A DNA stretch of 64,000 bases from Pseudomonas sp. IAC-BECa141 (GTDB lineage Bacteria; Pseudomonadota; Gammaproteobacteria; Pseudomonadales; Pseudomonadaceae): contig NZ_CP065410.1 in NCBI RefSeq assembly GCF_020544405.1, forward strand, positions 930,001 to 994,000, written 5' to 3'. Made by a program: the position numbers and the translations under genes. The notes under the pieces are model-generated. The model saw only the letters and a program-made list of their open reading frames with translations, was not told the origin of the DNA and did no database searches. Shown piece after piece: positions 55,189-64,000 of this stretch (the first letter of the stretch is position 1; each line of letters opens with the position of its first letter).

Positions 55189-56640
55189 TCAGAAGCCGGT
55201 TGGGGTGCGGGTGTGCCAGTCAGTGTTCAGCTGATACTGGTGCGCAACGTTGAGCAAGCGGCCTTCCTGGAAATACGGAGCGAGCAGTTGCACGCCGACC
55301 GGCAGACCATCGACAAAACCGGCCGGCATCGACAGGCCCGGCAGGCCCGCGAGGTTAGCGGTGATGGTGTAGACGTCTTCCAGGTAGGCAGCGACCGGGT
55401 CGCTGTTCTTGGCGCCGAGTTTCCAGGCCGGGTTTGGCGTGGTCGGGCCGAGGATGATGTCGACTTCGTTAAATGCGCTCATGAAGTCGTTCTTCACCAG
55501 GCGACGGATCTTCTGCGCTTTCAGGTAGTAGGCGTCGTAGTAACCGGCGGACAGCGCGTAGGCACCGACCATGATCCGGCGCTGGACTTCAGCCCCGAAG
55601 CCTTCGCCACGCGAGCGCTTGTACAGGTCTTCCAGGTTCTTCGGGTCTTCGCAGCGGTGGCCGAAGCGCACGCCGTCGAAACGCGACAGGTTGGAGGACG
55701 CTTCTGCCGGGGCGATCACGTAGTACGCAGGAATCGCGTGCTGCATGTTCGGCAGGCTGATTTCCTTGATCACGGCACCGAGCTTCTGCAGCTCTTTGAT
55801 GCTGTTCTGGATCAGGTCGGCGATGCGCGGGTCGAGACCGGCGCCGAAGTATTCCTTCGGCACACCGATGCGCAGCCCTTGCAGCGAACCGTTCAGGCCG
55901 GCGGTGTAGTCCGGCACTGGCTCATCGATGCTGGTGGAGTCGTTCGGATCGAAGCCGGCCATACCTTGCAACAAAATCGCGCAGTCTTCGGCGGTGCGAG
56001 CCAATGGGCCGCCCTGATCGAGGCTGGAGGCGTAAGCAATCATGCCCCAGCGCGACACCCGACCGTAGGTCGGTTTCAGGCCGGTGAGGTTGGTGAAGGC
56101 AGCCGGTTGGCGGATCGAACCGCCGGTGTCGGTGGCCGTGGCAGCCGGTAGCAGACGAGCGGCAACTGCTGCCGCCGAACCACCGGACGAACCGCCCGGC
56201 ACGTGTTCCAGGTTCCACGGGTTTTTCACCGCGCCGTACCAGCTCGACTCGTTGGCCGAACCCATGGCGAATTCGTCCATGTTGGTCTTGCCCAGAGTCA
56301 CGGTGCCGGCGGCGGCCAGCTTCGACACCACGGTGGCGTCGTACGGGGCCTTGAAGTTGTCGAGCATCCTCGAACCGCAACTGGTGCGGATGCCCTGGGT
56401 GCAGAACAGGTCTTTGTGGGCGATCGGCGCACCGAGCAGCGCGCCGCTCTCACCATTGGCCCGGCGCACGTCGGCGGCTTTGGCCTGCTCGAGGGCCAGC
56501 TCTTCGGTGAGGCTGATGAAACTGTTGAGCTGCGGATCGAGCTGGGTAATGCGCGCCAGCAGGACTTTGGTCAGTTCTTCGGAAGAAAACTTTTTATCGG
56601 CGAGACCGCGGGCGATCTCGGCCAGAGTCAATTGATGCAT
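55189..56640 (-). CDS. gatA: Asp-tRNA(Asn)/Glu-tRNA(Gln) amidotransferase subunit A
   Basis: A 483-aa amidase that frees ammonia from glutamine for transfer to the charged tRNA. The Ser-cisSer-Lys triad is Lys76 (IAHKDLF), Ser151 ([13 protein letters not shown]) and Ser175 ([10 protein letters not shown]). The order and 16-base gap after gatC indicate one operon. Confidence 0.98.
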   Translation of the reverse strand: MHQLTLAEIARGLADKKFSSEELTKVLLARITQLDPQLNSFISLTEELALEQAKAADVRRANGESGALLGAPIAHKDLFCTQGIRTSCGSRMLDNFKAPYDATVVSKLAAAGTVTLGKTNMDEFAMGSANESSWYGAVKNPWNLEHVPGGSSGGSAAAVAARLLPAATATDTGGSIRQPAAFTNLTGLKPTYGRVSRWGMIAYASSLDQGGPLARTAEDCAILLQGMAGFDPNDSTSIDEPVPDYTAGLNGSLQGLRIGVPKEYFGAGLDPRIADLIQNSIKELQKLGAVIKEISLPNMQHAIPAYYVIAPAEASSNLSRFDGVRFGHRCEDPKNLEDLYKRSRGEGFGAEVQRRIMVGAYALSAGYYDAYYLKAQKIRRLVKNDFMSAFNEVDIILGPTTPNPAWKLGAKNSDPVAAYLEDVYTITANLAGLPGLSMPAGFVDGLPVGVQLLAPYFQEGRLLNVAHQYQLNTDWHTRTPTGF

Positions 56641-56656
56641 TGCAGGCTCTTTCCCT

Positions 56657-56944
56657 TTAGTCGATGACTTTCGGAACCAGGTACAGGCCGTTTTCGACCG
56701 CTGGTGCGATGGACTGATAAGCCTCGCGGTTATTGCTTTCGGTCACGACGTCGGCGCGCAGGCGCTGACTGGCTTCCAGCGGGTGGGCCAGCGGCTCGAT
56801 ACCGTCGGTATCGACCGCCTGCATTTCGTCGACCAGCCCGAGAATGCTGTTGAGGGCCGAAGTGATATGTGGAAGATCGGCGTCATTAAGGCCAAGGCTG
56901 GCCAGATGAGCGATTTTTTCCACGTCGGAGCGTTCTAGCGCCAT
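56657..56944 (-). CDS. gatC: Asp-tRNA(Asn)/Glu-tRNA(Gln) amidotransferase subunit C
   Basis: The 95-aa subunit stabilises the GatA-GatB complex. It has the usual start ([17 protein letters not shown]) and the [15 protein letters not shown] motif. It is the first gene of gatCAB, divergent from mreB across 211 bases that hold the mreB promoter and presumably one for gat that I cannot place. Confidence 0.96.
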   Translation of the reverse strand: MALERSDVEKIAHLASLGLNDADLPHITSALNSILGLVDEMQAVDTDGIEPLAHPLEASQRLRADVVTESNNREAYQSIAPAVENGLYLVPKVID

Positions 56945-57082
56945 CGGGTTTCTCCAGTGGAAAACAGGACGGACGGCGTCCGTGTGTTAGATTGTCGGAA
57001 CACTACCGCACTTCTACGGTCATAAGGCCGCGATTGTGGGGCTTGGTGCACAGAAAAGCGGCCAATTTAACATATTGGCGCC

Positions 57083-57111
57083 TTGCCCAAAATCCCTGTC
57101 GTTGTTAGAGT
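57083..57111 (+). promoter_or_regulatory. Putative sigma-70 promoter of mreB
   Basis: TTGCCC and TAGAGT are 17 bases apart and lie 45 bases upstream of the mreB ATG. Both hexamers are common variants in Pseudomonas promoters. Confidence 0.55.
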
Positions 57112-57143
57112 TTGCCGCACTTTTTTACCCACGCGTTGCCTAG

Positions 57144-58193
<1,050 letters not shown>

Positions 58194-58222
58194 TCGCCGG
58201 GTGCAATACGTGGGTGAGCGCG

Positions 58223-58248
58223 CAGGCAGCACTTTGCAGTGCTGCCTG
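58223..58248. promoter_or_regulatory. Strong hairpin between mreB and mreC
   Basis: CAGGCAGCACT and AGTGCTGCCTG form a perfect 11-bp stem around TTGC. Only TTGGCGTTT follows, so it is a weak terminator at best. It could lower mreCD expression relative to mreB or protect the mreB mRNA end. Confidence 0.55.
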
Positions 58249-58333
58249 TTGGCGTTTATCTTCTGTCAGTCTTCATCCAGGCCGGTTTGATGCCGTATGA
58301 ATAAACAGAACATTTGCCTGGGAGGAGCGGCTT

Positions 58334-59461
58334 ATTAAACCGCTTTTCGCCAAGGGCCCCTCACTGGGCGTGCGCTTGTTGGTGCTGGCCGTGCTATCGG
58401 TCGCGCTGATGGTCGTTGACGCGCGTTTCAGCCTGCTTAAACCCGTACGCAGCCAGGCCTCGCTGGTGCTGATGGACGCCTACTGGATTACTGACCTGCC
58501 CGGACGGTTGTGGGAAGGTATCGCCAGCCAGTTTGGCAGTCGCACCGAGCTCGTCGCCGAAAACGAAAAACTCAAGTCGGAGAACCTGCTGTTGCAGGGG
58601 CGCATGCAGAAGCTTGCCGCCCTCACCGAGCAGAACGTCCGTCTGCGCGAGTTGCTCAATTCCTCCGCGCTGGTCAACGAGAAGGTCGAAGTGGCCGAGC
58701 TGATCGGCATGGACCCCAACCCTTTCACCCATCGCATCATCATCAATAAAGGTGAGCGTGATGGCGTGGTGCTCGGTCAGCCGGTGCTCGATGCTCGCGG
58801 TCTGATGGGGCAGGTGGTCGAGCTGATGCCGTACACCTCCCGCGTATTGTTGCTGACCGACTCGACTCATAGCATTCCTGTGCAGGTGAACCGTAATGGT
58901 CTGCGGGCGATCGCCAGTGGGACGGGCAACCCGGAGCGCCTTGAGTTGCGCCATGTTGCCGATACTGCCGATATCAAGGAAGGGGATCTGTTGGTCAGCT
59001 CCGGCCTGGGTCAGCGTTTTCCGGCCGGTTATCCGGTGGCAACGGTCAAGGAAGTCATCCACGACTCCGGCCAGCCTTTCGCCATTGTTCGCGCTGTGCC
59101 GACCGCCGCACTGAACCGCAGCCGTTACCTGCTGCTGGTATTCAGTGACAACCGCACCGCCGAAGAACGTGCCAATGATGCCGCGCAGGCGCAGGAAAAC
59201 CTTGATGCCTTCGGTGGCGGTCCGGTGATTCCAGCCACAGTGCCGAAAATCGTCACACCGCCTGCCGCAGCCGCAGCAGCAACCCCTGCCACGGCGACAC
59301 CGGCTGCGCCTGCCGCCAGCACCACGCCGGTCAAACCCGCTGCAAGCAAACCGCCTGCAGCTACACCAGCGGCCAGCAAACCACCGGCAAGTCAACCGGC
59401 GGCTCGACCCGCGGCCAAACCGCCAGTCACTGCGCCGGCTACCACCGGGAGGCAAGAATAA
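58334..59461 (+). CDS. mreC: Rod shape-determining protein MreC, probable AUU start
   Basis: A membrane-anchored periplasmic protein that links MreB to the wall synthesis complex. The frame is open from 58301, but the first common start is GTG 58370, with no good ribosome site. An ATT at 58334 lies 7 bases after GGAGGA (58321-58326) and gives a 375-aa protein beginning (I)KPLFAKGPSLGVRLL. After the transmembrane segment comes a coiled coil (LVAENEKLKSENLLLQGRMQ), then the beta domains (IINKGERDGVVLGQPVLD). The last 75 or so residues are a Pro/Ala-rich tail. The stop overlaps mreD by one base. Confidence 0.93.
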   Translation: MKPLFAKGPSLGVRLLVLAVLSVALMVVDARFSLLKPVRSQASLVLMDAYWITDLPGRLWEGIASQFGSRTELVAENEKLKSENLLLQGRMQKLAALTEQNVRLRELLNSSALVNEKVEVAELIGMDPNPFTHRIIINKGERDGVVLGQPVLDARGLMGQVVELMPYTSRVLLLTDSTHSIPVQVNRNGLRAIASGTGNPERLELRHVADTADIKEGDLLVSSGLGQRFPAGYPVATVKEVIHDSGQPFAIVRAVPTAALNRSRYLLLVFSDNRTAEERANDAAQAQENLDAFGGGPVIPATVPKIVTPPAAAAAATPATATPAAPAASTTPVKPAASKPPAATPAASKPPASQPAARPAAKPPVTAPATTGRQE

Positions 59462-59952
59462 TGGTCGGGGCTACCGCATCGCGGAACGGCTGGATTGTCT
59501 GGCTGACGTTTATTGTCGGCATACTGCTCAGTGTGTCGCCACTGCCCATTTTCATGGAAATCCTGCGCCCGCTGTGGCTGGCCTTGCTCCTGACTTTCTG
59601 GGCTTTGTATCTGCCGCACACCGTCGGCATGGTCACGGCTTTCTGCCTGGGACTGGCCGAGGACGTGCTGCAGGGCGACCTGCTCGGTCAGAATGCCTTG
59701 ATCCTGACCCTGATCACATTCCTGGTGCTTTCATTGCAGCAACGTCTGCGAATGTTCCCGATGTGGCAGCAAAGCCTGGTGATTCTGGTGATCTTCGGCC
59801 TTGCCCAGCTGGTACAGCTTTGGCTCAGTGCCTTGACCGGCAACCGTCAGCCGACTCTCGCGCTGGTCCTGCCGGCACTGGTCAGTGCCTTGCTCTGGCC
59901 ATGGGTCAGCTTCGCTCTGCGTGGATTGCGCCGTCGCTACAAAATCAACTGA
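59461..59952 (+). CDS. mreD: Rod shape-determining protein MreD
   Basis: A 163-aa inner-membrane protein with five or six spans, partner of MreC in the elongasome. It starts at an ATG overlapping the mreC TAA (TAATG). The conserved middle reads FCLGLAEDVLQGDLLGQNAL. Family length is normal. Confidence 0.95.
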   Translation: MVGATASRNGWIVWLTFIVGILLSVSPLPIFMEILRPLWLALLLTFWALYLPHTVGMVTAFCLGLAEDVLQGDLLGQNALILTLITFLVLSLQQRLRMFPMWQQSLVILVIFGLAQLVQLWLSALTGNRQPTLALVLPALVSALLWPWVSFALRGLRRRYKIN

Positions 59953-59982
59953 TCGCTCAGGCATTTGCCCGTACCAGTGCTT

Positions 59983-60125
59983 GCCTCGCAAATGAAGAGC
60001 TTTTTGAGCGAGTGGCTGTTGTTGCCAGACAAGGCGCCGTGACGAGTCATAGCGTGCTATGGCGAGGAGCGGCAACGCAGTAGGCAACACCAGACGCCGA
60101 CCAAAGGGAACAGCATTTGCGAGGC
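59983..60125. repeat. 143-bp element with 12-bp inverted ends between mreD and maf
   Basis: GCCTCGCAAATG at the left and CATTTGCGAGGC at the right are perfect inverted repeats. Inside are CATAGC-GT-GCTATG (60048-60061) and further short repeats. It holds no convincing gene. It may be a dispersed palindromic element or a structured RNA in the maf leader. Confidence 0.65.
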
Positions 60126-60151
60126 CGGGCACCAAACAGGGAGATGTCTTG

Positions 60152-60748
60152 ATGAAGCCGCTTTACCTCGCCTCAGGATCGCCGCGTCGGCGTGAATTGC
60201 TCACGCAGATCGGCATCCCGTTTACCGCCATCAGCGCGGATATCGATGAAACCCCTCTAGCCCATGAATCCCCATCGGCCTACGTCGAGCGCCTGGCGCG
60301 CGGCAAGGCCGAAGCCGGGCGGCGCACGGTCGTTTCCGATGTGGCGTTTTGCGTACTGGGCGCCGACACCGCCGTGGTGCTGGACGGCAAAATTCTTGGC
60401 AAACCGGTGGACGAAGCCGATGCATGCGCCATGCTGATGATGCTGTCCGGAAAGGAGCACGAGGTGCTGACGGCGATTGCCGTGCTCGACGGCGAGCGCT
60501 GCGAGTCGCGTGTGGTGCGCAGTCTGGTGCGGTTCCGGTCGATCAGCCGCGAAGAAGCCGCCGCCTACTGGGCCAGCGGCGAGCCTCGGGACAAGGCGGG
60601 TGGCTACGGCATTCAGGGGCTCGGCGCGGTGTTCGTTGCCGGCCTCAATGGCAGTTACTCGGCGGTCGTCGGCTTGCCGGTGTGCGAAAGCGCAGAACTG
60701 CTCGGCCATTTCGGCATACCCTGTTGGCAAACCCTGAACGCGCAATGA
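60152..60748 (+). CDS. maf: Maf-family nucleotide pyrophosphatase (dTTP/UTP type, YhdE-like)
   Basis: The 198-aa enzyme starts at ATG 60152 after AGGGAGA; a longer in-frame ATG lies in the repeat. It hydrolyses dTTP, UTP and modified nucleotides to monophosphates as housecleaning. Motifs are [13 protein letters not shown], the catalytic [14 protein letters not shown] and the GYGIQG loop. It lies in the conserved mre-maf-rng block. Confidence 0.94.
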   Translation: MKPLYLASGSPRRRELLTQIGIPFTAISADIDETPLAHESPSAYVERLARGKAEAGRRTVVSDVAFCVLGADTAVVLDGKILGKPVDEADACAMLMMLSGKEHEVLTAIAVLDGERCESRVVRSLVRFRSISREEAAAYWASGEPRDKAGGYGIQGLGAVFVAGLNGSYSAVVGLPVCESAELLGHFGIPCWQTLNAQ

Positions 60749-60805
60749 GCGTCGAACGGAAAAGATGCGGCCATAATCGTGAACATGCCTGAACGAGACC
60801 CTGCC

Positions 60806-62263
60806 ATGAGTGAAGAGATTCTGATCAACATCACGCCGATGGAATCGCGCGTGGCGGTGGTCGAAAACGGTGTGCTGCAAGAAGTGCACGTCGAGCGTAC
60901 GCAAAAACGCGGGATCGTTGGCAACATCTATAAAGGCAAGGTGGTGCGCGTCCTGCCGGGCATGCAGGCGGCATTCGTCGACATCGGTCTGGATCGCGCA
61001 GCTTTCATTCACGCCTCGGAAATTTCCCTGCGCGAAGGCCCGGCGGTGGAAAGCATCAGCGCCCTTGTGCACGAAGGCCAGAGCCTGGTGGTTCAAGTCA
61101 CCAAGGATCCGATCGGTTCCAAAGGCGCGCGGCTGACCACGCAACTGTCGATTCCGTCGCGCTATCTGGTGTACATGCCGCGCACCGCCCACGTCGGCAT
61201 TTCCCTGAAAATTGAAGACGAAGCCGAGCGCGAACGTCTCAAACAGGTGGTCAGCGATTGCGTGGCCAAAGAAGGCATCAAGGAGGCCGGCGGCTTCATT
61301 CTGCGCACTGCCGCCGAAGGTGCCGGGGCCGATGAGATCCTGATGGACATCCGCTACCTGCGCCGCCTCTGGGATCAGATCAACGAACAGATCAAGACCA
61401 TCGGCGCACCGAGCGTCATCTACGAAGACCTCGGCCTGGCGCTGCGCACCCTGCGCGATCTGGTCAGCCCGAAGATCGAGAAGATCCGCATCGACTCCCG
61501 GGAAACCTTCCAGAAGACCACGCAGTTCGTTGCCGAACTGATGCCGGAAATCGCCGATCGTCTGGAGCACTACCCGGGTGAACGGCCGATCTTCGATCTT
61601 TATGGCGTCGAGGATGAAATCCAGAAAGCCCTGGAGCGCAAGGTGCCGCTGAAGTCCGGTGGCTATCTGGTGATCGACCCGGCGGAAGCCATGACCACCA
61701 TCGATGTGAACACCGGGGCGTTTGTCGGTCATCGCAACCTCGAAGAGACCATCTTCAAGACCAACCTCGAAGCCGCGACCGCGATCGCCCGGCAGATGCG
61801 CCTGCGCAACCTGGGCGGGATCATCATCATCGACTTCATCGACATGGAAGATGAAGAGCATCAGCGTCAGGTGCTGCGTACTCTGGAGAAACAGCTGGAG
61901 CGCGATCACGCCAAGACCAACATCATCGGTATCACCGAGTTGGGTTTGGTGCAGATGACGCGCAAGCGCACCCGCGAAAGTCTCGAGCAAGTGCTGTGCG
62001 AACCGTGCAGCAGCTGTCAGGGCCGGGGCAAGCTGAAAACCCCGGAAACCATTTGCTACGAGATTTTCCGCGAGATCCTGCGTGAAGCCCGGGCCTATCA
62101 GGCCGAGGGTTATCGGGTGCTGGCGAACCAGAAAGTGGTGGATCGCCTGCTCGATGAAGAGTCCGGTAACGTGGCCGAGCTTGAAGGTTTCATCGGGCGC
62201 ACCATACGCTTTCAGGTGGAAACCATGTATTCCCAGGAACAATATGACGTGGTGCTGCTCTGA
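60806..62263 (+). CDS. rng: Ribonuclease G
   Basis: A 485-aa endoribonuclease that matures the 5' end of 16S rRNA and degrades some mRNAs. It starts at ATG 60806 (MSEEILINITPMESRVAVV). The S1 domain covers about 38-120 (KGKVVRVLPGMQAAFVDIGL). The catalytic acidic pair is in TTIDVNTGAFVG and IIIIDFIDME. The zinc-link has CEPCSSCQG. Length is as in E. coli RNase G, with no RNase E-like tail. Confidence 0.97.
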   Translation: MSEEILINITPMESRVAVVENGVLQEVHVERTQKRGIVGNIYKGKVVRVLPGMQAAFVDIGLDRAAFIHASEISLREGPAVESISALVHEGQSLVVQVTKDPIGSKGARLTTQLSIPSRYLVYMPRTAHVGISLKIEDEAERERLKQVVSDCVAKEGIKEAGGFILRTAAEGAGADEILMDIRYLRRLWDQINEQIKTIGAPSVIYEDLGLALRTLRDLVSPKIEKIRIDSRETFQKTTQFVAELMPEIADRLEHYPGERPIFDLYGVEDEIQKALERKVPLKSGGYLVIDPAEAMTTIDVNTGAFVGHRNLEETIFKTNLEAATAIARQMRLRNLGGIIIIDFIDMEDEEHQRQVLRTLEKQLERDHAKTNIIGITELGLVQMTRKRTRESLEQVLCEPCSSCQGRGKLKTPETICYEIFREILREARAYQAEGYRVLANQKVVDRLLDEESGNVAELEGFIGRTIRFQVETMYSQEQYDVVLL

Positions 62264-62338
62264 ATCCCTGCGTCACCCTTTTCCTGAAACGGCTGGCCTC
62301 AGCTTTTTGCAGTATTTTTGCCATGGGAGCCAACTGAC

Positions 62339-64000
62339 ATGGAACGTCTGACACGCATTTTGGCCGCACTGACCCGCTGGGGTCTGGGCCTGTGCGCGTT
62401 GGTTCTGGTATTGATGGCGTTGTACGTCAGTCTCGGCCGGGAACTCACGCCGCTGGTGGCCGAATACCGCGCGGATATCGAAGACAAGGCCAGTGCTGCC
62501 CTGGGCATGCCGCTGCAGATCGGCGAGCTGGAAGGCAACTGGAGCGGATTTGCGCCGATCCTGCTGGCTCATGACGTGATGGTCGGCAGCGGCGCCAACG
62601 CCTTGCGCCTGGATCGGGTGCGTGCGGTGCCGGATCTGTGGGCCAGTCTGCTGGCTCGCGAAGTGCGAATCGCCCACCTTGAACTCAATGGCCTGAAGAT
62701 CAGCCTCAAGGAAGGCGAAGACGGAAAGTGGGCGCTGGAAGGCCTGCCGGTGCAGCAGGATCAGCCCATGGATCCCGAGCAACTGTTCAACCGCATGCAA
62801 ATGATTCAGCAACTGTCGGTGCTCGACAGCCAGGTGACCTTGCAGCCGCGGGAACAGGCACCGCTGACCTTCACGTATGTCGGCCTCAATCTAAAAACTG
62901 GCACCAGCCGCCAGCGCCTCGATGCGCGGTTGACCCTGCCGGACGGCCAGCCCGTGGCGCTGAGCCTGCGCACGCGGATTCGTGCGAACAACTGGCAGAA
63001 CAGCGAAGTGGAAGGTTATGTCAGCCTGCCGCAGAGCGACTGGTCGAAATGGCTGCCCGAGCGCCTGACCCAACAATGGAATTTCTCCGAGATCAAGGCC
63101 GGCGGGGAGCTGTGGGTTAACTGGCGCGAAGGGGCGTTGCAGAGTGCTGCGATCCGTCTCAATTCGCCGCAACTGACCGGCGCCTATGCCGAACGCAAGC
63201 CGATCCAGATCAACAATCTGGCGCTCAACGGCTACTTCCAGCGCGGTCCGGAGGGAGCCACTGTCACGCTTGATTCGCTGGCGATGAATTTCGGCGAAAC
63301 CCGTTGGGAATCGCATGTCCAGATCAAACAGACCGCTGCCACGGACAAGACTGAAGAGCTCTGGCATTTGCAGGCCGACCGGCTCGACCTGACGCCGATC
63401 ACGCCCTTGCTCAATGCCCTCGGCCCGTTGCCCGAAGGCTTCGCCACCGTGGTCGAGCGCCTGAAAGTGACCGGCGGTCTGCGCAACGTGCTGCTGGATT
63501 TCCGGCCGAACGCCACCGACGACAGCAAATTCAGCTTCGCCGCCAACCTTGATCAGGTCGGTTTCGACGCCTATCACGGCGCCCCGGCGGCCCGGAACGT
63601 CAGCGGCAGTCTCAGCGGCAACCTCGGCGGCGGCGAGCTGCGCATGGACAGCAAGGATTTCGTCCTGCACCTCGATCCGATTTTTGCCAAGCCGTGGCAA
63701 TACATTCAGGCCAACGCCCGATTGACCTGGAAGCTCGATAAAGAAGGTTTCACCCTGATCGCCCCCTACCTGAAGGTGCTCGGCGAGGAGGGCAAGATCG
63801 CTGGCGACTTCCTGATCCGCCTGCATTTCGATCACAGCCAGGAAGACTACATGGACCTGCGGGTCGGTCTGGTGGACGGCGACGGTCGTTATACCGCCAA
63901 GTACCTGCCGCAAGTCCTGAGCCCGGCACTCGACGAATGGCTGCGTACGGCGATTCTCAAGGGCGCAGTGGATCAAGGGTTCTTCCAGTATCAGGGCTCG
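62339..64000 (+). CDS. YhdP family protein, AsmA-like (partial, cut by window end)
   Basis: The frame opens at ATG 62339 and runs without a stop to the last base (554 codons), so it is the N-terminal part of a protein usually over 1200 aa. It starts with a signal anchor (LTRWGLGLCALVLVLMALYV) and continues as AsmA/DUF3971-like beta repeats (LGMPLQIGELEGNWSGFAPI; FATVVERLKVTGGLRNVLLD). YhdP proteins bridge the periplasm and carry phospholipid to the outer membrane. Genes of this type follow rng in many gamma-proteobacteria. Confidence 0.93.
   Translation, partial: MERLTRILAALTRWGLGLCALVLVLMALYVSLGRELTPLVAEYRADIEDKASAALGMPLQIGELEGNWSGFAPILLAHDVMVGSGANALRLDRVRAVPDLWASLLAREVRIAHLELNGLKISLKEGEDGKWALEGLPVQQDQPMDPEQLFNRMQMIQQLSVLDSQVTLQPREQAPLTFTYVGLNLKTGTSRQRLDARLTLPDGQPVALSLRTRIRANNWQNSEVEGYVSLPQSDWSKWLPERLTQQWNFSEIKAGGELWVNWREGALQSAAIRLNSPQLTGAYAERKPIQINNLALNGYFQRGPEGATVTLDSLAMNFGETRWESHVQIKQTAATDKTEELWHLQADRLDLTPITPLLNALGPLPEGFATVVERLKVTGGLRNVLLDFRPNATDDSKFSFAANLDQVGFDAYHGAPAARNVSGSLSGNLGGGELRMDSKDFVLHLDPIFAKPWQYIQANARLTWKLDKEGFTLIAPYLKVLGEEGKIAGDFLIRLHFDHSQEDYMDLRVGLVDGDGRYTAKYLPQVLSPALDEWLRTAILKGAVDQGFFQYQGS

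Overview
The window is chromosomal DNA of a fluorescent-group Pseudomonas (P. fluorescens lineage). The evidence is high GC with strong G/C third positions, many 'gtgggagcgagcttgctcgcgaag' type REP palindromes between genes, and long gene blocks in the order I remember from P. aeruginosa PAO1: piuB-piuA-piuC-Sel1-(speC), dpp/opdP, SIMPL-roxS-roxR, and rlpA-like-gatBAC-mreBCD-maf-rng-yhdP. No tRNA, rRNA, CRISPR or intact insertion sequence was seen.

Layout. 1-3.4 kb: end of fruK, fruA (fructose PTS EIIBC) and a Tat-exported PhoD phosphatase. 3.4-10.2 kb: iron uptake (PepSY-flavodoxin reductase, TonB receptor, PiuC hydroxylase, Sel1 protein) with a Fur-like dyad between the divergent receptor and piuC. 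10.4-13.6 kb: an AT-richer accessory pair, a 739-aa XaxA/YaxA-type pore-forming toxin with an extra C-terminal half and a 303-aa partner. 13.6-15.4 kb: ornithine decarboxylase with a long leader that contains a terminator hairpin. 15.4-18.8 kb: osmoprotectant ABC operon. 19.1-22.5 kb: prfC, an MFS exporter and a small Asp-rich exported protein. 22.6-35.2 kb: dipeptide uptake, dppBCDF with four tandem binding proteins and the OpdP porin, broken up by strong terminators. 35.2-36.6 kb: repeats, then a candidate structured leader RNA before a DUF6124 gene. 36.7-39.6 kb: SIMPL protein and the redox two-component system RoxSR. 39.7-41.4 kb: an SbmA/YddA-like ABC transporter broken by a one-base frameshift. 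41.5-50.5 kb: D-glucarate/galactarate catabolism (GntR regulator, kdgD, ketoglutarate-semialdehyde dehydrogenase, transporter, garD), interrupted between regulator and operon by a four-gene minus-strand cassette. 50.5-53.6 kb: AEC transporter, a CMD-family protein, a cation exchanger and a small RlpA-like lipoprotein. 53.7-64 kb: gatCAB, mreBCD, maf, rng and the start of a YhdP/AsmA-like gene that runs off the window.

Most unusual signals. (1) The cassette at 42.3-44.8 kb encodes a zinc-phospholipase-like protein without a signal peptide plus three small proteins. It is preceded by a near-perfect LexA (SOS) box inside its putative promoter. (2) The XaxA-like protein is almost twice the family length. 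(3) A three-stem RNA-like leader lies before the DUF6124 gene. (4) The same 11-base motif occurs in the promoters of the GntR regulator and of kdgD, tying them together across the inserted cassette. (5) mreC appears to use an AUU start codon.
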